From the NCBI GenBank assembly GCA_948616985.1, contig CAPGDO010000004.1:62001-126000 (forward strand): a stretch of DNA of 64,000 bases, given 5' to 3'. Below are positions 35,331 through 42,200 of the stretch, one piece after another. The notes under the pieces were generated by a model. The model had not been told where the DNA came from. It saw only the letters and a program-made list of their open reading frames with translations, and searched no databases. A program made the translations under genes and the position numbers. Numbering within the stretch: the stretch's first letter is position 1; the number at the start of each line of letters is the position of its first letter. This stretch comes from MGBC163016 sp910588905. GTDB lineage: Bacteria > Actinomycetota > Coriobacteriia > Coriobacteriales > Eggerthellaceae.

Positions 35331-36248
35331 ATGTATAAGGTGCATTGCTTGAACAACATATCTGCGAAGGGGCTGGATCTGCTGACCGATGAGTACCAGC
35401 TGACAGACAACGTAGAGGAGGCGGATGTCATCCTCGTACGTTCGGCCAACATGCACGAGATGAGCGTTCCTGCGAACCTGAAGGCTGTGGCTCGGGCTGG
35501 GGCGGGCGTGAACAACATCCCGCTGGATGCGCTGGCAGAAGCAGGGGTCGCTGTCTTCAATACCCCCGGTGCCAATGCGAACGCTGTGAAGGAGCTGGTG
35601 CTGGCAGGCATGCTGATGGCTTCGCGGGATATCGTAGGCGGCATCCAGTGGGTGAAGGACAACGCCGACGATGAGAACGTGGGCAAGGCTGCCGAGAAGG
35701 CGAAGAAGGCCTTCGCTGGTGGCGAGATATCCGGCAAGACCTTGGGCGTCATCGGGCTGGGGGCCATCGGCAAGCTGGTGGTTGCTGCAGCTGAGGCGCT
35801 GGGCATGGACGTGGTGGGTTATGACCCCTTCCTTGATGCGGCCAAGGCTGCTGATATCTCAGCAGATATGACCTTCGTTGCTGACCTGGCTGATCTCTAT
35901 GGAAAGGCTGATTACATCACCATCCATGTACCGGCCACTGATTCCACGAAGGGCATGATCGACGCCTCAGCCATCAGCCAGATGAAGGATGGTGTGGTGT
36001 TCCTGAACTTCTCGCGGGATTCGCTGGTGAATGATGCCGATATGGCCGCTGCGCTCGAGGCTGGCAAGGTAGCGCGGTATGTGACGGATTTCGCGAACCC
36101 GGCAGTGGTGAAGATGGAGCGTGCCATCGTGATCCCGCACCTGGGCGCTTCCACGGCTGAGGCTGAGGACAACTGCGCTGTCATGGCCGTGAATCAGGTC
36201 ATGGATTACCTGGCTGACGGCACCAAGGTCCACTGCGTGAATCTGTAA
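35331..36248 (+). CDS. serA: D-3-phosphoglycerate dehydrogenase-like D-2-hydroxyacid dehydrogenase
   Basis: The 305-aa protein has the D-isomer dehydrogenase fold: LKAVARAGAGVNNIPLDALAEAG at the substrate domain, NAD loop GVIGLGAIGKLV, catalytic Arg in NFSRDSLV, and the His in VIPHLGASTAEAE. It lacks the C-terminal ACT domain of long SerA forms. NTPGANANAVKELVL is the SerA-type signature. A TATCAT -10 lies at 35294-35299. It probably makes serine from 3-phosphoglycerate; another 2-hydroxyacid substrate is possible. Confidence 0.87.
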   Translation: MYKVHCLNNISAKGLDLLTDEYQLTDNVEEADVILVRSANMHEMSVPANLKAVARAGAGVNNIPLDALAEAGVAVFNTPGANANAVKELVLAGMLMASRDIVGGIQWVKDNADDENVGKAAEKAKKAFAGGEISGKTLGVIGLGAIGKLVVAAAEALGMDVVGYDPFLDAAKAADISADMTFVADLADLYGKADYITIHVPATDSTKGMIDASAISQMKDGVVFLNFSRDSLVNDADMAAALEAGKVARYVTDFANPAVVKMERAIVIPHLGASTAEAEDNCAVMAVNQVMDYLADGTKVHCVNL

Positions 36249-36274
36249 CAGCTTCTGACAGATCTGATTCGTAG

Positions 36275-36306
36275 ACGGGCATCTGCTTTCGATGCCCGTT
36301 CTTTTT
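36275..36306 (+). terminator. Rho-independent terminator of serA
   Basis: A perfect 9-bp stem ACGGGCATC / GATGCCCGT is followed by TCTTTTTA. It overlaps the stop of the convergent regulator and could serve both. Confidence 0.9.
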
Positions 36307-38146
36307 ATCGAGTGCCGAAGATGTCAGCGCGAAGGCTCCTCTTGCGCGACCCTTCAGCATCCTTGGAGGCCGAAGCTGCGTCTTTGGCTGCCTCTTTGGC
36401 CGCTGCTTCCTTCGCTGCTGCCTTCTGCTTTCGTTTGGAGAGCCGGGGGCGATCCTCGACCATCTTCAAGAGCTCTTGCTGGGTGTGGATATCCATCTTC
36501 TTGTAGATGTGGTTGATATGGGTTTTCGCCGTGCTCTTCGAAACGCAGAGCTGCTCTTGGATGAAGGTGGCGTTATGCCCCTTCGCAAGGATGAGGAACA
36601 CTTCCTTCTCCCGGGTGGAGAGGAGGTACTGTTCTGAGAGCTCATCGCAGCGGCGTCGGAAGCTCCCCTTCTCTTCATCGGTCTCTTCATCAGGAGCGGC
36701 GGTTCCCTCAGCATCGCTGGAAGACGGGCCTTCTTTCGCACCAGAGGTCAGGGGCGTGGTATTGACGATGGGGGCGAACACGGCCGTTCCGCCGAAAGCA
36801 CCGATGGCACCGCCTGCAGGAATGGGCGTGCCATCGTGGGAGACGCCTTCCCACATCTGGACCGGCGCTTCTGCCTTGGTCTGGGGCGCGTGGGGGTCAG
36901 ACACCATGGCCTTTATCTCCCGATAGCGAGGAAGGAGCGCGTAGCCGATGGAGAGCAGCACGGCCAAGAGGAGTGCTGATCGGGCAAGGCCTGTTTCAGA
37001 GAGGCCTACCAGGAACACCTCGGTCACGATGACCGAGCCTACCACGCTGCCGAATTCCAAGAGACCGCGTCCGATGCCGAAGACGAAGATAGGGGAGATG
37101 CGGAACTGCTGGGCCACTCCGGCGAAGAAGACCCAGAGCATGATCTCAAGGCAAACATAGCCCATGGAGACGAAGAACGATGCGAGGATATCCCAGTCTC
37201 CTACGAGCAGGGCTATGCTGGCGATCCCTGCCATGGTGATGGGCATGACCACGCGGAAGAGGGTGTCCCAGAACAGGCCGCGCTTCGTGATGGCGATGGC
37301 CATGACATAGATGACCAAAGACGTGATGCAGGAGAGCCCGAAGGCGAATTGGATGGTGAGCGATCCTTCGGGAAGCACCTGGCCGATACAGACGCTGCGA
37401 AGGGCTCCCAGAGTGATGCCCACAACCAGTACAGGGAAACCGAAGCGCGCAAGGAAGGATGCCTCATTCACCCGGTTGGCCGAGAGTGGCCGGAAGATGG
37501 GCTCTTCATGGCGCTGGTAGTAGGGCCGGGGGATCATATTCATGAGGATCGGCATGGATGCCAAGGGCAGCAGGATGGTGATCAGTCCGCTGATGGGGGA
37601 GGGGACCCAGTTCGCACAGACGACCGAGATGGAGATGCCCACTACATAGGAGATAGCGGTATTGAGGACGATGGTGGCGAATTGGAATCGGGCGAATGTG
37701 GTTCCCCAGATGATGAAGAGGAGGCTTGAGCCGATGCCCATGATGGCACCAGCGGTCATGGCAAGCAGGGTGCCGACATCGGTTATGCAACCCCCATAGA
37801 GCAGTGCGGTGCCCAGGCAGCAGAGGAGGGTTGCTGCGAAGAGGGCGCGCTTGCTCACATAGAAGCGCAGGAATAGCTGATTCGTGGCGCCGATGGCGAT
37901 CAGCCCGATGCCTCCTACTAGCAAGAAGGCTACGAGCACAGGAGATGCCATCTCAGGGGGAAGAAAGGGGAAGGCCGGGATCAGTTCGGACGGGGAGAAC
38001 ATCCTCGCCCCGTTGTATACAGCCATGAAGAGCCAGACTTGGAATATGCCGAATCCAAGGGAGAGCGAATTGAGCTCACCCGTGGCTCGGGAGCCATCGG
38101 CACTCTGTTTTATGCTCACGGTGATCCGCGGTTCTGGAGTTGACAA
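36305..38146 (-). CDS. LuxR-family regulator with 12-TM MFS-like N-terminus
   Basis: About 12 hydrophobic helices occupy residues 25-400, followed by a low-complexity linker and a LuxR (GerE) helix-turn-helix: LSTREKEVFLILAKGHNATFIQEQ then LCVSKSTAKTHINHIYKKM. An Ala/Lys-rich tail ends the protein. Membrane LuxR proteins of this type are abundant in Eggerthellaceae, where relatives sit beside and induce molybdenum dehydroxylases in response to substrate. The longest frame begins at TTG 38218, but that TTG and a TATAAT 17 bp later form a promoter. The start is therefore placed at TTG 38146 with GAAAGG 6 nt upstream (613 aa). It is divergent from the molybdoenzyme operon and is its likely regulator. 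Confidence 0.88.
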   Translation of the reverse strand: MSTPEPRITVSIKQSADGSRATGELNSLSLGFGIFQVWLFMAVYNGARMFSPSELIPAFPFLPPEMASPVLVAFLLVGGIGLIAIGATNQLFLRFYVSKRALFAATLLCCLGTALLYGGCITDVGTLLAMTAGAIMGIGSSLLFIIWGTTFARFQFATIVLNTAISYVVGISISVVCANWVPSPISGLITILLPLASMPILMNMIPRPYYQRHEEPIFRPLSANRVNEASFLARFGFPVLVVGITLGALRSVCIGQVLPEGSLTIQFAFGLSCITSLVIYVMAIAITKRGLFWDTLFRVVMPITMAGIASIALLVGDWDILASFFVSMGYVCLEIMLWVFFAGVAQQFRISPIFVFGIGRGLLEFGSVVGSVIVTEVFLVGLSETGLARSALLLAVLLSIGYALLPRYREIKAMVSDPHAPQTKAEAPVQMWEGVSHDGTPIPAGGAIGAFGGTAVFAPIVNTTPLTSGAKEGPSSSDAEGTAAPDEETDEEKGSFRRRCDELSEQYLLSTREKEVFLILAKGHNATFIQEQLCVSKSTAKTHINHIYKKMDIHTQQELLKMVEDRPRLSKRKQKAAAKEAAAKEAAKDAASASKDAEGSRKRSLRADIFGTR

Positions 38147-38189
38147 GCGATGCCTTTCGGATTGATGCGATGCGAGCGTCTGAACAGGC

Positions 38190-38218
38190 ATTATAGAAAT
38201 GGTCATGATAAAAATCAA
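38190..38218 (-). promoter_or_regulatory. Promoter of the TM-LuxR gene
   Basis: On the minus strand TTGATT (38218-38213), a 17-bp spacer and TATAAT (38195-38190) form a near-consensus sigma-70-type promoter. It lies inside the longest reading frame of the regulator. Confidence 0.75.
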
Positions 38219-38371
38219 CCCGCGAGTATGAGGGGTTGAAAGCTAATTACAATCTGATGATACGACCTGATTTTTACCCTCCTGTTTATATTTCGTAACC
38301 AGTCACAGCCAAGGCTGTTTCTGATCGGCTTCCAAGCAGCTTTCTGGGTTAGCTAGGGATAGCTCAGAAGG

Positions 38372-38400
38372 TTGCCGCACATTGCATATATATGTAATGT
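38372..38400 (+). promoter_or_regulatory. Candidate promoter and palindromic operator of the molybdoenzyme operon
   Basis: TTGCCG (38372-38377), a 17-bp spacer and TAATGT (38395-38400) fit a promoter. The spacer and -10 coincide with a 22-bp near-palindrome at 38379-38400: left half ACATTGCATAT, right half ATATGTAATGT (10 of 11 positions symmetrical). LuxR-type dimers bind such sites, so this is the best operator candidate for the divergent regulator. Confidence 0.55.
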
Positions 38401-38416
38401 CGGCAGGCTTGTAAGA

Positions 38417-38458
38417 CCGCATGTTCGCGCATGCGGGAAGGTTCCATAAAGTATGGAA
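38417..38458 (+). promoter_or_regulatory. Two hairpins in the molybdoenzyme leader
   Basis: CCGCATG / CATGCGG with a 6-nt loop (38417-38436) and TTCCATA / TATGGAA with a 3-nt loop (38442-38458) lie back to back. The second ends about 10 nt before the Shine-Dalgarno. They may stabilise the 5' end of a highly expressed message or tune translation. Confidence 0.55.
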
Positions 38459-38479
38459 ACGCGAGAAAGAAGGAAAAGT

Positions 38480-40801
38480 ATGGCTTACAGCAAAGAGTGG
38501 CGAGTCGAGCGCGAAGACGGCACCGTCGCTACACGCTCCAACACGTGGTCTCCTCCGGGATCTCACCCGGTAGGGTATGGCGTCAAGGTCATCACCAAGG
38601 ATGGCGAGCTCATCCGCATCGAGGGTGACGACGACAACCCCATCACCACCGGCCGCGTGAACGCCATGAACCTCGCGCTGCGTGAGTACACGTATGCGCC
38701 GAGCCGCATCATCCACCCGATGAAGCGCGCTTTCGAGGATCGCGGCAAGGACAAGTGGGAGCAGACCACTTGGGACGAGGCTATCGACACCATCTGCGAG
38801 AAGGTGCGCTACTTCCAGAACACCTACGGCCCGGAATCCATCGTCTGCTTCGGCGGCACCGGCCGTGAGGCTTGCATCTTCTACTACGCTCTGACCTTCT
38901 CTGTGCTGCAGTCCCCTAACTGCTGCTACACCCAGTCTGGCTGGTCTTGCTATGGTCCTCGTTGCTCCATCGCCGACTACGTGCTCGGCGCTGGCTACCC
39001 TGAGCTCGACTATGCAGGTCACCTGCCCGGCTCCTACATCGACCCGCAGTACACCCTCTCCAAGTGGGTCGTGCTCTGGGGCAAGGAGCCTCTGCCCTCC
39101 AACGGCGACGGCTTCTTCGGCCATTGCCTGGTGGACATGATGCGCTTGGGTACCCATATCATCGACATCGACCCCCGCGTCACCTGGGTTGGTGCTCACC
39201 GCGGCAACCTGCTGCTGCAGGTCCGTCCTCAGACCGACACCGCCATGGCTCTGGGCATCATGAACCTCATGTTCCAGAACGATGAGTACGATCACGAGTT
39301 CGCTGAGCAGTGGATCTACGGTCTGGATGAGGTCAAGGCTCGCGCTGCCGAGTACCCGGTGGAGAAGGTCTCTGAGATCACCACCGTTCCGGTCGAGGCC
39401 ATCAAGCGTGCTGCTCACATCATCGGCACCGAGCGCCCGATCGGCTGGGCATGGGGCCTCGCTTTCGACCAGAACAAGAACGGCGTTCAGCTGTCCCAGG
39501 CTATGATCATCCTGGCTGGTCTTTCCGGCTCCATCGATCGTCCTGGCGGACTGACCCTTGGTCCTCCGTCTGCTCTCCTCGGCAAGTGGCGCATGAACCA
39601 GCGCGGCGCTATGTCCGACGAGGTGTGGGCTCTTCGTATCGGTGCTGCTGCTTGGCCGGGCCTGTCTACGGGTATGGCTACCACTCAGCCCGACGAGACC
39701 CTGAACACCATGGAAACCGACGAGCCCTATGCTCTGAAGATGGGTTGGTTCAACAGCTCCAACTTCCTGACCCCCACCTGCTCCGCTCAGCCGAAGCGTT
39801 GGCACAAGGCTCTTCAGAAGCTCGAGTTCGTTGTCATCCAGGACCTCACCATGACCCCGACGGCTATGGCTGTGGGCGACTACTTCCTCCCGATGTGCAC
39901 CTGGGCAGAGCACACTGGCATCTGCCTGACCCACTACGGCCGTAACACCGTGTTCATGGGCCCCATGAACAAGGCTCTCACGGTTGGCGAGTGCATGTCT
40001 GACGTTCAGATCTGCCTGGTCTTCGGCCAGCGCCTGAACCCGGAGTGGTACCCCTGGTACAAGCCCGCTGACGAGCACAAGCTGGATTGGGATCTGCTGG
40101 AGCAGGCCACCCAGGACTTCTACTCTGACCAGCTGAAGGAGCTGGGCTACGACTGGAATAGCTTCCAGGAGCTCGGCATCTATCAGCCTGGTGCCCATGG
40201 CTTCGAGTATGAGAAGTATGACAAGGGCCTCCTCCGCTTCGACGGCCAGCCTGGCTTCAACACCATCACCGGCCAGATCGAGGCTTACTCCATCCTCTAT
40301 GAATCCTGGGGCGAGGATCCGCTGCCCTACTACGAGGAGCCGAACTACTCTCCGTACTCTGACCTGCGTACGGCTGAGGAGAAGGAGAAGTATCCGCTGA
40401 TCACCACCTCTGGTTCTCGTCGCTACAGCTCCTTCCACTCTGAGCACCGTCATGTGCCGTCTCTGCGTCAAATCGATCCGTGGCCCTGGGTCCAGATCAA
40501 TCCGAAGACCGCTGAGGAGTATGGCATCACCGAGGGTGACTGGGTTGAGGTGTACAACATGTTCGGCGAGGCTCGCTTCAAGGCTGAGATCACGCCGGTC
40601 ATGAAGGAAGGCATCCTGAACTGCGCTCATGGTTGGTGGTTCCCTGAGCAGGACGGCGAAGAGCCCAACCTGTTCGGCGTGTGGAAGTCCAACTTCAACA
40701 GCCTCGTTCCGCACATGAACATCGGTAAGCTCGGATTCGGCGCTCCTTACAAGGGTGTTATGTGCAACGCCCGTCGCGTCCGCAGCCTCGATGCTGATTA
40801 A
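38480..40801 (+). CDS. Molybdopterin oxidoreductase-family large subunit lacking the N-terminal Fe-S cysteines
   Basis: The 773-aa protein has the DMSO-reductase-family layout. Molybdopterin domains include HPMKRAFEDRGKDKWEQTTWDEAID, IDIDPRVTWVG, VRPQTDTAMALGI, LAGLSGSIDRPGG and the C-terminal molydopterin-dinucleotide-binding domain (WVQINPKTAEEYGITEGDWVEV, PHMNIGKLGFGAPYKGVMCNARRV). Relatives bind a 4Fe-4S cluster through four N-terminal cysteines. Here the equivalent stretch SPPGSHPVGYGV (24-35) and GRVNAMN (59-65) contains none, and the first Cys in the protein is C106. Cys157 in WSCYGPR is the likely Mo/W ligand. There is no Tat signal, so it is cytoplasmic. The start at 38480 follows GAAGGAAAAG. 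Codons are strongly biased (GAG for Glu, AAG for Lys, many GCT/CGT). The substrate is unknown. Confidence 0.87.
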   Translation: MAYSKEWRVEREDGTVATRSNTWSPPGSHPVGYGVKVITKDGELIRIEGDDDNPITTGRVNAMNLALREYTYAPSRIIHPMKRAFEDRGKDKWEQTTWDEAIDTICEKVRYFQNTYGPESIVCFGGTGREACIFYYALTFSVLQSPNCCYTQSGWSCYGPRCSIADYVLGAGYPELDYAGHLPGSYIDPQYTLSKWVVLWGKEPLPSNGDGFFGHCLVDMMRLGTHIIDIDPRVTWVGAHRGNLLLQVRPQTDTAMALGIMNLMFQNDEYDHEFAEQWIYGLDEVKARAAEYPVEKVSEITTVPVEAIKRAAHIIGTERPIGWAWGLAFDQNKNGVQLSQAMIILAGLSGSIDRPGGLTLGPPSALLGKWRMNQRGAMSDEVWALRIGAAAWPGLSTGMATTQPDETLNTMETDEPYALKMGWFNSSNFLTPTCSAQPKRWHKALQKLEFVVIQDLTMTPTAMAVGDYFLPMCTWAEHTGICLTHYGRNTVFMGPMNKALTVGECMSDVQICLVFGQRLNPEWYPWYKPADEHKLDWDLLEQATQDFYSDQLKELGYDWNSFQELGIYQPGAHGFEYEKYDKGLLRFDGQPGFNTITGQIEAYSILYESWGEDPLPYYEEPNYSPYSDLRTAEEKEKYPLITTSGSRRYSSFHSEHRHVPSLRQIDPWPWVQINPKTAEEYGITEGDWVEVYNMFGEARFKAEITPVMKEGILNCAHGWWFPEQDGEEPNLFGVWKSNFNSLVPHMNIGKLGFGAPYKGVMCNARRVRSLDAD

Positions 40802-40821
40802 TTCGAAAGGAAGTGAATTAG

Positions 40822-41241
40822 ATGGCTAATACTCCTGAGATTGAAAAGCAATTCGAAGATGCGATCAAGGATCCGCGCTACGACGGTACCCGTTATGCCC
40901 TTCTTTGCGACTACAGGTATTTCTCCGGCAACCACGCTGCTGAGATCGCTTGCAAGGAAGAGTTCGAGCTTCCGATCGACCAGTGGGGGATCAAAGAGGT
41001 CGAGGTCGGCCCCTTCTTCAAGGGCGGCGACGAGACCTGCGGCGAGAACTGGGAGTGGTTCTACATTCCTTGCCCGACTGAGATCTTCTCTAAGCATTAT
41101 GGTCCTGAGGGTGACAAGGCTGGCCAGCGTCCGCTCGCTTGCCAGGTTGAAGAGTCCGGTACTCTTTACTACGGCACCCTGGATGAGATGACCGAGAAGA
41201 TGAAGAAGTTCGATCGTCCGATGGTCCTCTTCCAGCTGTAA
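40822..41241 (+). CDS. Degenerate 4Fe-4S electron-transfer subunit with lost cluster ligands
   Basis: The 139-aa protein parallels the small ferredoxin-like beta subunits of Eggerthellaceae molybdoenzymes. Those read YCTGCHSCEVACK...G...P..QWGIK, whereas this one reads YFSGNHAAEIACKEEFELPIDQWGIK. Spacing is preserved, but F34, N37 and A40 replace three cysteines and only C44 remains. Downstream, GENWEWFYIPCPTEIFSKHYG and GQRPLACQVEESGTLYYGTLDEM follow the usual course (WEW.YVP.PT.LCDLC, KP.CV.HC...V..G) with most cysteines missing. Total Cys are C29, C44, C73, C84 and C107. AAAGGAAG precedes the ATG, 20 bp after the large subunit. It probably binds the large subunit structurally without clusters. 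Confidence 0.72.
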   Translation: MANTPEIEKQFEDAIKDPRYDGTRYALLCDYRYFSGNHAAEIACKEEFELPIDQWGIKEVEVGPFFKGGDETCGENWEWFYIPCPTEIFSKHYGPEGDKAGQRPLACQVEESGTLYYGTLDEMTEKMKKFDRPMVLFQL

Positions 41242-41265
41242 GTTTCTTTAGACATCGTTTGGTAT

Positions 41266-41300
41266 CTTCGGCCTGGTTTGAAATATAATTCAGGCCGAAG
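41266..41300 (+). promoter_or_regulatory. Promoter flanked by a 10-bp inverted repeat
   Basis: CTTCGGCCTG (41266-41275) and CAGGCCGAAG (41291-41300) are perfect inverted repeats. The 15-bp spacer contains TATAAT at 41284-41289. The repeat brackets the -10 element, so it could be an operator or, as RNA, a hairpin between the beta-like gene and the 91-aa gene. Confidence 0.6.
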
Positions 41301-41328
41301 GAACCTGAGGAAGACCGAGGAGGTCAAG

Positions 41329-41604
41329 ATGACCAAAGAAGAGTTCATGGCAATGCCTGCCAATGAGGCAGCTGACAAGCTGAACGAGCTCGTTAAGGCT
41401 GGCAAGTCCAAGGATGAGGCTATGGCTGAGTTCGGCGTTGCCCAGCCTGACCTCATGAAGGCCCAGATCTTCTGGGTGAAGGATGAGTTCAAGGCACGCG
41501 GCTGGGGTGGCTACACCTCCACCAAGCGTACCGGCAACGAAGCTGGCGACACCGGCATCGGTGTTGGCGATAGCGATCCTTCTAAGGGTTACAAGGGCGT
41601 TTAG
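41329..41604 (+). CDS. Small protein with helical N-domain and Gly-rich tail, molybdoenzyme cluster
   Basis: The 91-aa protein starts at ATG 41329 with GAGGAGG at 41317-41323. Residues 1-60 are helical (AADKLNELVKAGKSKDEAMAEFGVAQ suggests a small helix-turn-helix-like fold). Residues 60-91 are glycine- and charge-rich and look disordered (TGIGVGDSDPSKGYKGV). No family is recognised. Codon choice matches the large subunit, implying high expression. It has its own promoter and ends at a strong terminator, closing the cluster. It could be a third subunit, an assembly factor or a regulator. Confidence 0.75.
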   Translation: MTKEEFMAMPANEAADKLNELVKAGKSKDEAMAEFGVAQPDLMKAQIFWVKDEFKARGWGGYTSTKRTGNEAGDTGIGVGDSDPSKGYKGV

Positions 41605-41619
41605 CTCTTTCGCTCACAG

Positions 41620-41653
41620 AGGGGTCGCCCATCCGGGCGGCCCCTTTTTCTTT
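41620..41653 (+). terminator. Rho-independent terminator closing the molybdoenzyme cluster
   Basis: The stem GGGGTCGCCC / GGGCGGCCCC (one T-G pair, short loop ATCC) is followed by TTTTTCTTT. Confidence 0.93.
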
Positions 41654-41669
41654 ACGTGCTCTGGGCACC

Positions 41670-41737
41670 GTAGTGCAGGCTTCAATCTGCTTGTGCTGTC
41701 ACGCACAACAGGCGAAGCAGACTGAAGCTTGCCCTAC
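41670..41737. repeat. Large hairpin repeat of the GTAG...CTTCAG type
   Basis: The left arm at 41670-41692 and right arm at 41715-41737 (each 23 nt, ending GTAG/CTAC outside) match at 20 of 23 positions. A small inner stem TGTGC / GCACA closes the loop. The core resembles the short palindrome at 51651-51675. Confidence 0.75.
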
Positions 41738-41774
41738 GTGACCTCAAACCCCATCATGTTCAAGGAGGACCTCT

Positions 41775-42122
41775 ATGGCCACGAATGAAGAGATCATCGC
41801 TGAGATCGAAGAACTGGGTCGTCTGACCGAAGAGCAGGAGCTCGTTCTGTATAACATCTCGCTCAAGCAAGATGAGCTGGGTCGTCAGGCATCCAACATG
41901 CTCCTGGAAAAGGTCATCGACAGCCCTGTCTTCCAGCCCATGATCGACCGCGAGCTGCTCACCTATGAGGTGTTCAACAAGGGCGGCGCCCATGAGATTG
42001 CCTCGCTCTACGTTACGCTGAAGGGCCTGCGCTACTGCATCATGTATGCGGATGAGATCGCCCCGCGCCGTTCGCTCAATCCGGCCGGCGCTCCGTGGGA
42101 AGCGAATGGACCCCTTTCGTAG
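41775..42122 (+). CDS. Hypothetical protein, 115 aa
   Basis: The protein begins with a helical region (EEIIAEIEELGRLTEEQELVLYNISLKQDELGRQASNML) and has a mixed C-terminal half. It has no signal peptide and no membrane helix. CAAGGAGGACC is a strong Shine-Dalgarno, so the gene is well supported, but no family is recognised. It stands alone behind the molybdoenzyme terminator. A 9-bp hairpin overlaps its stop codon. Confidence 0.78.
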   Translation: MATNEEIIAEIEELGRLTEEQELVLYNISLKQDELGRQASNMLLEKVIDSPVFQPMIDRELLTYEVFNKGGAHEIASLYVTLKGLRYCIMYADEIAPRRSLNPAGAPWEANGPLS

Positions 42123-42142
42123 TCTCTCTATATAGAGACTAC
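42119..42142 (+). terminator. Hairpin overlapping the stop codon of the 115-aa gene
   Basis: GTAGTCTCT, loop CTATAT, AGAGACTAC is a perfect 9-bp stem starting one base before the TAG stop. There is no T-run after it, so termination is uncertain. It may instead stabilise the 3' end. Confidence 0.45.
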
Positions 42143-42200
42143 CGTTGCCAATACGATCTTCTCCAAGACCTTGGGATATTAGTGGAGCGATCGTTGAACC

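Noticed and set aside
38480..40801. Calling the large subunit a pyrogallol transhydroxylase or catechol dehydroxylase
   Set aside because: It shares the broad fold and regulator context, but recalled sequences of those enzymes differ substantially. Catechol dehydroxylases keep Fe-S cysteines and often a Tat signal, both absent here. No substrate call is justified.
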